A stretch of 64,000 nt of DNA from Halomonas korlensis (GCF_900116705.1 NZ_FPBP01000007.1:62001-126000), one strand, 5' to 3'; counted from the first letter of the stretch, positions 44,928-53,049 are shown. Numbers and translations are program-made. Notes: generated by a model from the letters alone, not told the origin.

Positions 44928-46376
44928 GAAATTTATCGCCTTATCTAAATTTTGCGCTTTTGACAAATCAACTTTATCTAAAACGGCACCTTTAAAATCT
45001 GCACCAGAAATATTCGCACCTGAGAAATCTGCCCCCGAAAGGTCAGCATCTTTAAACACCGCTCCCCGTAGATCAGCACCATTAAACTTACAGTTTCTAG
45101 CTTTAACTCTAGACAAATCAGCATCAACAAGATTTGCACCAAAAAGCTTTGCTCCTGAAAGAATTGAATCTACTAGGTTGGCATCTTGAAACTCTGCTTC
45201 ATTTAACATTGTGTTAGTAAATTTAACATTTGAAAGGATGGCATTTCTAAATTTGGTTTTTTTACAAAACGAGTTATTGAAATGAGAACCGCTAAAGTCC
45301 CCTTGACTCAACACGGAATCATTTAGATCACAGGCATAAAAATTGACATTTTTACCTGTCGCTTTTCTTAGATGAGCTTTATGAAAAGATGTTTTGATGA
45401 ATTTAGAGTTTGGTATATTTGCATCTAGCATATCAGAATGGTCAAAAACTCCATTTTCAATTGATGCATATCTCAATGTTGAATGACGCATTAGCGCATA
45501 TAGTGCAATAAAACAAGTCGACTTAATTATTGGTAGTTTGGCTCGGTACATATTTGATTCAGAAAGATCTAAGGCTTCGGAAGTCAAAGACTCTAGAACA
45601 CCGGCCCTTATCCAGCTACAAATAACTGAACTCGTGACATTTGCTAGGCGGATTTCACTCCGTATTAACTCAAGTTCCTGCTCAATTTGCAATCCCACTA
45701 GGCTTTCATCATCATTTTTTGAACGATATAACCTACCTAAAACAAGCCCGTGTTCATAGGTGTCATTGTATTGTTTTTTAACTTGTTTATAGCTATTTAA
45801 GTGGTTATCATTTTTACTAGGATCGTGCCCAAATCCTTTAAGCCTGCCCAGACTTTGCATTCGTTTTAATATACTTCGGGAATTAGCGTCAACCACCTCT
45901 TGCCGGTATTTATTGTCAATATTCCCGATCGCTTCTTCCAAACTTGTCCGCACTACAGCTTGACTCTCAGTAGATGCAGAGGACAGTAATTCATGTATTG
46001 CATAAGAAGAGTATTGTGACAACCCTCTGACTGCCCCAAGCCTCACATCAATATCAGATGATGACAGATTTCCCAAAAGCGATGATACGCGGTTAATTCT
46101 ATTTTCTTCTGTTCTGCCCTTAAATGCTTGAACTCCTTGAAAAACAGACCAAACAAGCGTACCAACCCCTAATAAGCTACCTATTATCACCGACGTGAGC
46201 GATATAAATCGTCTAGTATTTTCTCTCTGAGCTGCATTTATCTCTAAAGATAATTTCTTTACTTCAAGCTCAAGCTTTTTAGTTTCCAGTGTTGAATTAT
46301 TGGATGTTAAACTTGAGTCAGCTAACGATATAACTGATAGAAATGTCAAAACAAACGCAACTATATATTTGATCAT
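44922..46376 (-). CDS. Cassette gene: membrane-anchored pentapeptide-repeat protein
   Basis: The protein is 484 aa from the ATG at 46376, 17 bases into its cassette; a TTG 12 bases earlier is the only alternative. Residues 1-19 are a signal or anchor segment, residues 27-48 a Leu-rich coiled coil (LETKKLELEVKKLSLEINAA), and 57-80 a transmembrane helix. A helical middle follows. Residues about 280-480 are pentapeptide repeats of the A(D/N)LxX type (FNGADLRGAVFKDADLSGADFSG), a right-handed beta helix. AT-rich, unlike the flanking liu genes. Domain layout resembles phage-defence or membrane-effector proteins, but no function can be assigned. Confidence 0.8.
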   Translation of the reverse strand: MIKYIVAFVLTFLSVISLADSSLTSNNSTLETKKLELEVKKLSLEINAAQRENTRRFISLTSVIIGSLLGVGTLVWSVFQGVQAFKGRTEENRINRVSSLLGNLSSSDIDVRLGAVRGLSQYSSYAIHELLSSASTESQAVVRTSLEEAIGNIDNKYRQEVVDANSRSILKRMQSLGRLKGFGHDPSKNDNHLNSYKQVKKQYNDTYEHGLVLGRLYRSKNDDESLVGLQIEQELELIRSEIRLANVTSSVICSWIRAGVLESLTSEALDLSESNMYRAKLPIIKSTCFIALYALMRHSTLRYASIENGVFDHSDMLDANIPNSKFIKTSFHKAHLRKATGKNVNFYACDLNDSVLSQGDFSGSHFNNSFCKKTKFRNAILSNVKFTNTMLNEAEFQDANLVDSILSGAKLFGANLVDADLSRVKARNCKFNGADLRGAVFKDADLSGADFSGANISGADFKGAVLDKVDLSKAQNLDKAINFA

Positions 46377-46393
46377 TGTTAGTCTCAATATTT

Positions 46394-46451
46394 TCCTAAC
46401 GCTTAGCGAAGCGGCGCGTCTTACGCGTCCGTCTTACGCGATTTGTTAGAC
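46394..46451 (-). repeat. Integron attC site A3 (58 bp)
   Basis: On the minus strand it opens GTCTAAC (46451-46445) and ends GTTAGGA (46400-46394, last base off consensus). Interior GCGTAAGACGGACGCG and CGCGCCGCTTCGC give the short-attC form seen beside aadA-type cassettes. The stop codon of the 46421-47332 gene is inside it. Confidence 0.85.
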
Positions 46452-47332
46452 ATTTTCTTTAATAATCGATCGAACCAACCAGCTTCGCTCTCATTTGAGG
46501 AAATGGTCCTATGCCCTTGAAGCCAATTAGCATACCGTTCTTTGTCTGGCATTAAACCCTTCTCTTCGGCATCCGCAAAATCGACTTTATTTACTTCAGG
46601 GGGCTCCTCGCGGTACTGATCTTTGAGTCGCTTACGGATCTTTTGACCATGTTCGAAGAGATCCTCACATAGAAGATTGCTGTAGAATACAACGTCGTCT
46701 ACGTAAGTTGAGATTCCCTCCAAGGCGTCCGCGTATTCAGTACTTAGAGATCCATCGGGTAAAGGAAACCCAAAATACAACTTTGCTTTGACAGCCTCGT
46801 CCATTTCTGGCGACCTTCTGATCATTTGAATGACAGAATCGCGAGTTTCGATGGCGGATTCCAAAGACGCGATCGTGTTATCAATTTGAGCAGTCGCCGA
46901 TACCGGACGACCGTTTAGATTCATCTTCTGGTAGACCTGTTGGTTCAAAAGGTCTAGGGGAATTTTTGGCAGTATTACCCTTCTCATATCAGCCTCGTAC
47001 TCAAAGTACTGACCTTTTAGCTCACCACTTATGACTCGCTGATACTCCTCCCGCTTTTCTCGGAAACTATTGTAAAGATCTCTTACTTGCTGATCTTTCA
47101 AAAGCAGATAAGAATTGCAGATGATGTATGATGCCATTAAACCGGAATTTGTGTTTCTGACTTCCTGCAAAAGGCTTTCTTTGTTCTTCGATCTTTCTGC
47201 GATACGGTGAGCAGCAGTTGCACCAGCCAGTGCCCCGAAAAGCGCACCTGAAAGTGAAGAAAAGAACTGAGAGTTCAGAACTTCAAATACGGCTTCTAGA
47301 GTAAGGTTCTCGATGACTAGATCCTCGTCCAG
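46421..47332 (-). CDS. Cassette gene of unknown function with a non-ATG start
   Basis: Up to 303 aa. The first ordinary start codon is a TTG at 47170, but the frame stays open to 47338. The extra 54 codons read as protein: a TM-like segment SQFFSSLSGALFGALAGATAAHR followed by a basic helix. A cassette begins at the attC core at 47365, so a start near 47332 (CTG) gives the short leader usual in cassettes; the TTG would leave 190 bases unused. No ATG, GTG or TTG exists in that extension. The body has a helical DUF-like pattern with no motif I recognise. AT-rich relative to the chromosome. Confidence 0.65.
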   Translation of the reverse strand: MDEDLVIENLTLEAVFEVLNSQFFSSLSGALFGALAGATAAHRIAERSKNKESLLQEVRNTNSGLMASYIICNSYLLLKDQQVRDLYNSFREKREEYQRVISGELKGQYFEYEADMRRVILPKIPLDLLNQQVYQKMNLNGRPVSATAQIDNTIASLESAIETRDSVIQMIRRSPEMDEAVKAKLYFGFPLPDGSLSTEYADALEGISTYVDDVVFYSNLLCEDLFEHGQKIRKRLKDQYREEPPEVNKVDFADAEEKGLMPDKERYANWLQGHRTISSNESEAGWFDRLLKKMSNKSRKTDA

Positions 47333-47358
47333 TGATAGTCAGTTTCAGGTCCGGGCCC

Positions 47359-47436
47359 GTATAACACCCGCCATAAACGGCCGAGTGAAACGAGGTCCGG
47401 CGGCCGAAGGGAGCGAATTTAATGGCTTTGTTAGTC
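47359..47436 (-). repeat. Integron attC site A2 (78 bp)
   Basis: The minus strand starts GACTAAC (47436-47430) and ends GTTATAC (47365-47359; one mismatch to GTTRRRY). Inside, AAAGCCATTAAATTCGC near the start is complementary, with bulges, to CGGCCGTTTATGGCGG near the end. The TAA of the 180-aa gene (47433-47431) is formed by the site's GTTA. Confidence 0.82.
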
Positions 47437-47973
47437 ATCTTCGCCTTCGAAGTACAAACGAGATATGGTAAGGATAAAGCCATTACCCATTCCCCAAGGT
47501 CGTTTCCTATCTTCTATTGAATTCCCGATTCGATTACCCGCACCCATATTGGTGACATTTCCATTTGACCGAAGTGAAACCCAACCGTTTTGCATATATG
47601 GTTGTAGCTCTGACACTGTTTCACCATTCAAAATCACAGGAATATGAGCTTCTTCTGAAACGGAAGAAATATCTAGGCCCGTTATCTCACCGATTAAAAT
47701 GGCAAGGTGAGCTTTTGTCGGCTCCCTGAGTTGGTCTCCAAGCACTTCTAACAACTTTGCAATATCAGTATCAGCTTGGGATGCCCACTCAGTAATTGTC
47801 TCATTAAACTTTTGCTGCTCCTTCTCACCCCAAGTACTACCTACGCCTGCTATTGCTCCACCCACAAATGGTATTCCTCCCATTGCATTCAGAAGATACT
47901 TTACTGCCTGTTTGCCGCCCGGCTTTTCAATGATCTTGTTCAACTCGTCAATTAGAAGTTCTTCTTCCTGCAT
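47431..47973 (-). CDS. Cassette gene, 180 aa, function unknown
   Basis: The protein is 180 aa from an ATG with AGGAAG upstream, 26 bases inside its cassette. Residues 18-50 contain a hydrophobic Gly-rich stretch (LLNAMGGIPFVGGAIAGVGS), a kind seen at the N-terminus of effector-associated or pore-forming proteins. The C-terminal half (about 110-175) looks like a small beta domain with GNVTNMGAGNRIGNSIEDRKRPWG. I do not recognise a family. Stop lies in attC A2. Confidence 0.75.
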   Translation of the reverse strand: MQEEELLIDELNKIIEKPGGKQAVKYLLNAMGGIPFVGGAIAGVGSTWGEKEQQKFNETITEWASQADTDIAKLLEVLGDQLREPTKAHLAILIGEITGLDISSVSEEAHIPVILNGETVSELQPYMQNGWVSLRSNGNVTNMGAGNRIGNSIEDRKRPWGMGNGFILTISRLYFEGEDD

Positions 47974-47998
47974 GGGAATCTTCCTCGTTATCTTGATT

Positions 47999-48057
47999 GA
48001 CTAACGCCTCGCTAAACGGCGGCGCTTGCGACGTCCGATTTGAGCGATTTGTTAACT
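47999..48057 (-). repeat. Integron attC site A1 (59 bp)
   Basis: The minus strand opens AGTTAAC (48057-48051) and ends GTTAGTC (48005-47999), each one base off consensus. Interior ATCGGACGTCGC and GCGCCGCCG match the layout of site A3. The stop of the putAbiC-like gene (48014-48012) lies within it. Confidence 0.82.
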
Positions 48058-49025
48058 CTGTTGCTTATACTAGCAATCTCAGCAACGACCTGATCTCTAG
48101 ACGGAAAATCAAATAAAATAAATCTACATTCATCTCGCTGAACTTCATCCAACAATCCAATTTTAAGCAATAAACTCAGGAAATTATGATCATAAATAGT
48201 GAGTGCGTAGAAATACAATAAAACAATATCGTATTTTGAGATCTGTGAAAGCAGGAATTTTTTATACTTTAGCTTTCTTTTGGATTCCACGACGTGACAC
48301 AGGATAAAGTCGAACTTTCTCAGGTATACATTTACTTCTTCACTGTATTTATGTGCGGTATCCTGCCACGCGAGATCATAGTAATATTTCCTATGATCGA
48401 AATCGGTGCGATAGAAAGAAACACTGCCTGCATCCATCAAGGAATTTTCTACTTCAGGAGATTCATCACCTATTCCACCGAGAACGCACTTCAGGTATTC
48501 CCACTTGCTCTCAAACCCCTGCCTTTTATCTACCTCCTCCAAGAATTCATTTCTTTCAATCTGATTTTTAGTCATGTTAATTCTCGAGTTTACTGAGTGA
48601 ATAATTTTCCCCATATTTGTTTCTGATATTAGGCTTGGATTATTGCACAAAACTTTCCTCGCCATGTGAGGTGACTGCCTTTTTAGCTCCTCTTGGATCG
48701 CGACAACAAAACCTATTGCGAAGGATTCACCTTCAAAATCGTCTTCAAATTCTCCTCTCCTGATAGGTGCTTTTGACTTTAAGCTTTCGACAGACCTGTA
48801 AAAAACATCATCTTCGCTCTGCGTCACAAACTGGCTTCGAGTTACATGTATAGAAAATGCAACAGCGAAAAACGCTAGGGCACCATATATACCACCAACA
48901 TAAGAGCCAAATGCTGCCCAATCGGAAGCGTCATTGGACAACCGATACTGAAAATTAAAAAAATAAAGACCCAACGGTGCCATAGCTATAGCAACCAACG
49001 TTATTATCAGGATCGACTTCTTCAC
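48012..49025 (-). CDS. Cassette gene: putAbiC-like (putative phage abortive infection) membrane protein
   Basis: The protein is 337 aa from a GTG. Two N-terminal transmembrane helices (residues 4-24 and about 38-62) bracket DWAAFGSYVGGIYGALAFFAVAFSIHV, and a basic/acidic helical cytosolic part follows (RSQFVTQSEDDVFYRSVESLKS). This matches the layout of proteins annotated as putative phage abortive infection proteins (putAbiC). Such proteins are thought to stop phage by killing or arresting the host; that is family-level inference. First cassette after the attI of array A. Confidence 0.7.
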   Translation of the reverse strand: MKKSILIITLVAIAMAPLGLYFFNFQYRLSNDASDWAAFGSYVGGIYGALAFFAVAFSIHVTRSQFVTQSEDDVFYRSVESLKSKAPIRRGEFEDDFEGESFAIGFVVAIQEELKRQSPHMARKVLCNNPSLISETNMGKIIHSVNSRINMTKNQIERNEFLEEVDKRQGFESKWEYLKCVLGGIGDESPEVENSLMDAGSVSFYRTDFDHRKYYYDLAWQDTAHKYSEEVNVYLRKFDFILCHVVESKRKLKYKKFLLSQISKYDIVLLYFYALTIYDHNFLSLLLKIGLLDEVQRDECRFILFDFPSRDQVVAEIASISNRVNKSLKSDVASAAV

Positions 49026-49082
49026 TTTATCGCAAGACCTTTATATTGTTGACACATTCGAATAATTCCATTGCCTGAAGAG

Positions 49083-49151
49083 CGTTAACAGTGATTGGAC
49101 TGCGCGCTCTGATATTGGATGAACGCGCCTGCGCGTTCAACAATGTTATCG
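49083..49151 (-). other. attI-cassette junction of integron A
   Basis: On the minus strand, attI-side sequence shared with integron B runs from the integrase to about CACT, then GTTAACG (49089-49083). Beyond that base the two loci share nothing, which is where cassettes insert (G^TT). GTTGAAC, a perfect GTTRRRY, occurs in both loci 46-52 bases earlier. A stem of GAACGCGC / GCGCGTTC is also here. The exact recombination base is inferred, not proved. Confidence 0.65.
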
Positions 49152-49257
49152 AGCACGCTTCTTCGTACCTAACTTATTGACTTGACGAAACCCGAAGCAT
49201 AGCTCGGCCACCTATACAGAATTCGCGCGCTTGCACGTTTTGCCATCACCAATAATA

Positions 49258-49273
49258 CTGTATACATATCCAT
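49258..49273 (+). promoter_or_regulatory. LexA-like box before the integrase fragment
   Basis: CTGTATACATATCCAT matches CTG-N10-CAG except the last base and keeps the TATA core. Integron integrase promoters are known LexA targets. It lies 20 bases before the integrase start. The matching position in integron B (TTG...CAT) is more degraded. Confidence 0.5.
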
Positions 49274-49292
49274 GCATTGAGAGAGCAGCGGT

Positions 49293-49656
49293 ATGGAGTC
49301 GCAAAGCAGACCGCCGAAGCTGATGGACAGAGTAAAGGCCACCATGCGGGTAAAGCGCTACAGCCCAAGCACCGAGAAGACCTACTGCTACTACTGGATT
49401 CGCGACTTCATTCGTTTCCATGGCGTGCGTCATCATGCCGGCATGGGAGGCCCCGAGATACGCGCCTTTCTGGAGCATTTAGCGGTGGAGCGCCGGGTGG
49501 CGGCGGCCACGCAACACCAGGCGCTGAATGCCCTCGTGTTTCTCTATCGTCGCATTCGTGATTCCCACCCTGGGGATATCGGAGGATTCTCGCGCGACAG
49601 GCAACCACAACGTCTTCTAGTCGTCTTGTCCCATGAAGCAGTAATAGGAAGGCTTC
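49293..49656 (+). pseudogene. intI: Truncated integron integrase IntI (copy A)
   Basis: The first 121 residues of an integron tyrosine recombinase are intact: PPKLMDRVKATMRVKRYSPS then EKTYCYYWIRDFIRFHGVRH, EIRAFLEHLAVERRVAAATQ and QALNALVFLYRR are near the consensus of IntI N-terminal domains. The last recognisable segment is RLLVVLSHEAVIGRL. The whole catalytic domain (Arg, His, His, Tyr) is missing, so it cannot recombine. It is divergent from its cassettes, the standard integron arrangement. Confidence 0.9.
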
Positions 49657-49983
49657 AGCCACGCTACCGCCCCTACCCTGCAAGCCACGATGGCTCCCTG
49701 CCACCCCTGCGGTAGTCCCTGCGCTGCTTCTTGTTGGTGGCATATCACCCAGTCGTCTAAGCGACCTTAAGCGCTCAGCGTATGCGAGAGTGCCGATGGA
49801 TGCCACACCCCGATTGGTCGCAGGCATCGCTCAACGGGTGTCGGGATCCATGCCGGCTGCCAAAGGGGCACGACGCCCTAAACGCAAGGCCCCCGAGCCT
49901 CATGATTGGCTCGGGGGCCTTGCTTGGGCAGCTAACATTCAGCCTCAGCGGTGGCATGCAGCGCCGTCCGCCGCATGCGGTTG
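49657..49983. other. Scar downstream of integrase A, with a liuE-type terminator
   Basis: These 327 bases hold no gene I can support. They begin with a 19-base string (49660-49678) that recurs exactly at 58999-59017, past integrase B. They end with the terminator at 49884-49923 and an attC at 49930. Confidence 0.55.
49884..49923. terminator. Terminator hairpin C, liuE-type
   Basis: A perfect 16-bp stem (GCAAGGCCCCCGAGCC and its complement) encloses an 8-base loop TCATGATT. The core CCCCCGAGCC / GGCTCGGGGG and the loop resemble the liuE terminator. It is not next to any recognisable liuE sequence. An attC starts 7 bases after it. Confidence 0.75.
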
Positions 49984-49989
49984 TTAGCC
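49930..49989 (-). repeat. Integron attC site C (60 bp)
   Basis: Minus strand GGCTAAC (49989-49983) to GTTAGCT (49936-49930), each one base off consensus. Interior GCATGCGGCGGACGGCGC and GCCACCGCTGAGGC follow the short-attC plan of A1 and A3. The VOC gene's TAA (49986-49984) is formed by the site. Confidence 0.78.
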
Positions 49990-50484
49990 CGCCGGCTTCT
50001 TGCCACGAACCGCCGCTTCGATAACGGCGATGTCGATTTTCTTCATCGTCATCATGGCATCGAACGCCCGCTTGGCGGCGGCGCGGTCGTGGCTGGTGTA
50101 GGCCCTGGTTAGCGCAATGGGGGTAATCTGCCAGGAGACGCCCCACTTGTCCTTGCACCAACCGCACTCGCTCTCCTGGCCGCCGTTGCCGATGATCGCA
50201 TTCCAGTATCGATCGGTCTCGACCTGATCCTCGGTGGCCACCTGGAACGAGAACGCCTCGTTGTGCTGGATTCCAGGCCCACCGTTAAGCCCGAGGCAGG
50301 GTATGCCCATCACGGTGAACTCGACCGTCAAGACGTCACCCTGCTTGCCCGACGGGAAGTCTCCCGGTGCGCGATGGACCGCGTCGACGGAGGAATCCGG
50401 AAAGGTCCTGGCGTAGAAGTTCGCCGCCTCTTCGACATCACGTTCGTACCAGAGGCAGATCGTGTTCTTGGCAATCTTTGTCAT
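49984..50484 (-). CDS. VOC-superfamily (PhnB-like) protein, cassette gene
   Basis: The protein is 166 aa from the ATG at 50484 (GGAGG 6 bases upstream; the frame opens at 50574). It is a glyoxalase/VOC fold of the PhnB/3-demethylubiquinone type: NTICLWYERDVEEAANFYARTFPDSSV, the GLNGGPGIQHNEAFSFQV strand and ECGWCKDKWGVSWQITP near the end. Function unknown; some relatives are metal-dependent dioxygenase-like proteins. Its stop lies in an attC, so it looks like a cassette, although no second attC is visible upstream. Confidence 0.85.
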   Translation of the reverse strand: MTKIAKNTICLWYERDVEEAANFYARTFPDSSVDAVHRAPGDFPSGKQGDVLTVEFTVMGIPCLGLNGGPGIQHNEAFSFQVATEDQVETDRYWNAIIGNGGQESECGWCKDKWGVSWQITPIALTRAYTSHDRAAAKRAFDAMMTMKKIDIAVIEAAVRGKKPAG

Positions 50485-50688
50485 AGGCTCCTCCATCATG
50501 GTTCCAGGTCGAGTACCGCCCGGTAGCTTCCCGTCATGTACAAGGGCACGAACAAGTAGCCGACGCCGATTCACCCTTGTGCGCTACCGGAACATCTCAC
50601 CTAGTAGTCGCGTGAAGGAGGCCCGGATCGACAACCGGCGAGGATGTTTTCACTGGAGGCTGATCCGACAGGTCCTGGCCGGCATGGG

Positions 50689-51390
50689 CTACGACGCCCG
50701 GGTCGCAAGTGCGGCCTCCACCGCCTGTTCGGCGTGGATGGCGGTGGTGTCGAATAGGGGTACGTCCGTATCGCCAGGCTGAATCAGGAGCCCGATCTCC
50801 GTGCAGCCGAGGATGACGCCCTGGGCGCCCTGCCCGGCCAGCGAGGCCACGATCTCCAGGTAGGCGGCCCTGGAGTCAGCCCGGATCTCGCCGCGGCACA
50901 GCTCATCGTAGATGACGGCATGCACCCGCCCGCGCTGGGCGGCATCGGGAATCAGCACCTGGATGCCCTGCGCCTCCAGGCGCTCGCGGTAGAAGGCCTG
51001 CTCCATGGTGAAGCGGGTGCCCAGCAGCCCCACCCGGGTCACGCCCTGCCGGTGCAACTCATTGGCGGTGGCATCGGCGATGTGCAGCAGGGGAATCTCC
51101 ACGGCCTGCTCGAGCTGGGGGGCGACCTTGTGCATGGTGTTGGTGCCGAGCACCAGGAAGTCGGCGCCGGCCGCCGCCAGGGAGCGGGCCGCCTCGGCGA
51201 GGATCTGCGCCGTTGCCGCCCAGTCGCCGCGGCGCTGAAGCGCCTCGATCTCGGCGAAGTCCACGCTGTAAAGCACCAGCCGGGCGGAGTGCAGCCCGCC
51301 CAGTCGCGCCTTTACCCCCTGGTTGATGAGCCGGTAGTAGGTCTGGGTCGATTCCCAGCTCATGCCGCCGATCAGTCCTATCGTCTTCAT
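50689..51390 (-). CDS. Aspartate/glutamate racemase family protein
   Basis: The protein is 233 aa from the ATG at 51390, with AGGAGGGAAG upstream; the longer frame to 51660 has no support. KTIGLIGGMSWESTQTYYRLIN is the typical start; FLVLGTNTMHKVA and GVILGCTEIGLLI hold the two catalytic elements, the second with the cysteine. The first site reads Thr instead of Cys (LGTNTMH), as in the YgeA-like broad-specificity amino-acid racemases. Cofactor-independent. Confidence 0.9.
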   Translation of the reverse strand: MKTIGLIGGMSWESTQTYYRLINQGVKARLGGLHSARLVLYSVDFAEIEALQRRGDWAATAQILAEAARSLAAAGADFLVLGTNTMHKVAPQLEQAVEIPLLHIADATANELHRQGVTRVGLLGTRFTMEQAFYRERLEAQGIQVLIPDAAQRGRVHAVIYDELCRGEIRADSRAAYLEIVASLAGQGAQGVILGCTEIGLLIQPGDTDVPLFDTTAIHAEQAVEAALATRAS

Positions 51391-51401
51391 CTTCCCTCCT
51401 C

Positions 51402-51542
51402 TTATCCCAGGATAAAGATCACGCAGGCGGCGGTGAGCGCCACCATCACGCCGTTGAAGACCCGCCAGGCGCGCGGCGTGTCGAGCCAGCGGCCGATGGC
51501 CATGCCGAAGCTCAAACAGAGCGTTATGCAGATGAGTGACAC
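51402..51542 (-). pseudogene. C-terminal fragment of a LysE-type exporter
   Basis: Only the last 45 or so codons remain: LICITLCLSFGMAIGRWLDT then RAWRVFNGVMVALTAACVIF, the last helix pair of LysE/RhtB transporters. Upstream the reading frame runs into a terminator remnant, so the 5' part has been lost. Stop at 51402 is 12 bases before the racemase start, suggesting they were once an operon. Confidence 0.75.
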
Positions 51543-51549
51543 AACGCAA

Positions 51550-51581
51550 GGCCCCCGAACCGGATAAGTGACTCGAGGGCC
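51550..51581. terminator. Degenerate liuE-type terminator D
   Basis: GGCCCCCGA / TCGAGGGCC with mismatches, preceded by ACGCAA as in hairpin C. It truncates the LysE fragment and is not beside an attC. Confidence 0.5.
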
Positions 51582-51669
51582 GTTTGGCTCTAGGTTCAGT
51601 GGGAGTGCCCACCATAGGCCGCGGGGCAAGGCCGCCATCGCGCGCCCTGGCGTGATTCACATCAATTGA

Positions 51670-51690
51670 CTACTACTACAGCCGTAATTG
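51670..51690 (+). repeat. Left terminal inverted repeat of the IS
   Basis: 21 bases identical to the reverse complement of 53050-53070. Confidence 0.88.
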
Positions 51691-51848
51691 CTGCGAAGCT
51701 TCGGCATACTTCTGCCGTCTTTTATGATGGCACTGCCAGGCACGGTACTGGTGCTGTCGACGCCAGTCGGACCAATGCCACCAGTGCGAAGCAGTCTCCA
51801 TGCCCCGCCACACCAGGCGAGTCAGTAATTTCCTGATCTCCGGCAGTG

Positions 51849-53003
51849 TCAGCCCGATTCGGGTATGGCATGTTTTTTTTGCTGGGCTGTTTGGCGCATC
51901 ACAACGAGCAAGGCATGCGCTAGAAGAGCGAGCGTGATGTGCCGGTACCAGCCCGGCCAACGACGGACCTCATACTGATCCAGGCCACATTCTCCCTTGG
52001 CGGTCTGAAAGCCTTGCTCGATAGGCCAACGTTGGCCGGCGACCCGGATCAGGGCATCCAACGAGACCTGATCGCGGGGAGCAAACGCCACGTAGAACGC
52101 CCGGTCAGTAGGATCAGCGCACGAGTGGCGAATCAATAGATAATGGCCCCAGTGTCGTTCTTCTTTCGATAATTGAAGGCGCCATAAGGGTGTCATGGCC
52201 CAGTCATACCAGCGCTCGCCCTTGCTGCCGCTGCCGGCAGATAGCCGACGCCAGATGTCGGGCGACAACGCATCTGCAATCGTATCGGCTCGGGTATACT
52301 CCGGCCCCTGCCACCATAACGGCTCATTGCATGGCACAGCGAGGACGAAAGGCTGTTCCCGCTCCTCGAGCCAGAAGCGAAGGCTGCGGTTGCCCCCATA
52401 GACGGAATCCCCGGTGACCCAGCCGACAGGCATACCCTTATCGAGCGCCCGTTCCAGCATCCGCCGGGCAAGTTCCGGCTTGCTGGCAAAGCCGGCCTCA
52501 TCGGGAATCCCGGCCTTGCGACAACGTTCACGATCCTGTGTCCAGGCCTTGGGCAGGTACAGCTCGCGATCGATGAAAGCGCTTCCCTGGGAGCTGGCAT
52601 AGCAGAGAAACACGCCAATCTGACTGTTCTCGACACGCCCGGCTGTACCGCTGTACTGCCGCTGAACACCGGCGGAATGCTGCCCCTTCTTTATGAATCC
52701 CGTTTCATCCAGGATCAGTACGCCGTCTGGTGAGCCCAGGTATTCTGTTATCCACTGACGCAGCACATCACGCACTGCCTCTGGATCCCAGCGAGCCCGC
52801 TCAAGCAGGTATTGCACGCCATCAGGGGTCGCGTCGCCCAGCCACTCGGCAAGCTGCCAGCCATTCTTGCGTTCACATTGGCTCAGCAGCCCCTTGATAT
52901 AGGCCATGGCTCGCATGCGCGTTTCGGAGCGTAGAAAGAGCGGGCCCAGCCGGCTGGCTATAGTGTCGAAGCATCTGGAATCAGGGAAATCACAGCACAC
53001 CAT
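51849..53003 (-). CDS. IS701-family transposase
   Basis: The protein is 384 aa from the ATG at 53003; a TTG at 53048 extends it to the edge of the inverted repeat. It is a DDE-type transposase with Asp in VLILDETGFIKKG (near residue 97), Asp in GWVTGDSVYGGNRSLRFWLEER and Glu in QRWPIEQGFQTAKGECGLDQYE, the IS701/IS4-like layout. Frame intact, so the element may still move. Confidence 0.92.
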   Translation of the reverse strand: MVCCDFPDSRCFDTIASRLGPLFLRSETRMRAMAYIKGLLSQCERKNGWQLAEWLGDATPDGVQYLLERARWDPEAVRDVLRQWITEYLGSPDGVLILDETGFIKKGQHSAGVQRQYSGTAGRVENSQIGVFLCYASSQGSAFIDRELYLPKAWTQDRERCRKAGIPDEAGFASKPELARRMLERALDKGMPVGWVTGDSVYGGNRSLRFWLEEREQPFVLAVPCNEPLWWQGPEYTRADTIADALSPDIWRRLSAGSGSKGERWYDWAMTPLWRLQLSKEERHWGHYLLIRHSCADPTDRAFYVAFAPRDQVSLDALIRVAGQRWPIEQGFQTAKGECGLDQYEVRRWPGWYRHITLALLAHALLVVMRQTAQQKKHAIPESG

Positions 53004-53049
53004 GACACACCTATTTCGGAAGAAGGCTTGCTTCCGAGCGTAGCTCAAT

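Noticed and set aside
49114..49145. Hairpin GAACGCGC / GCGCGTTC as a complete attC
   Set aside because: It belongs to the region conserved between the two integrase loci, i.e. to attI, not to a cassette end; no gene stop lies in it.
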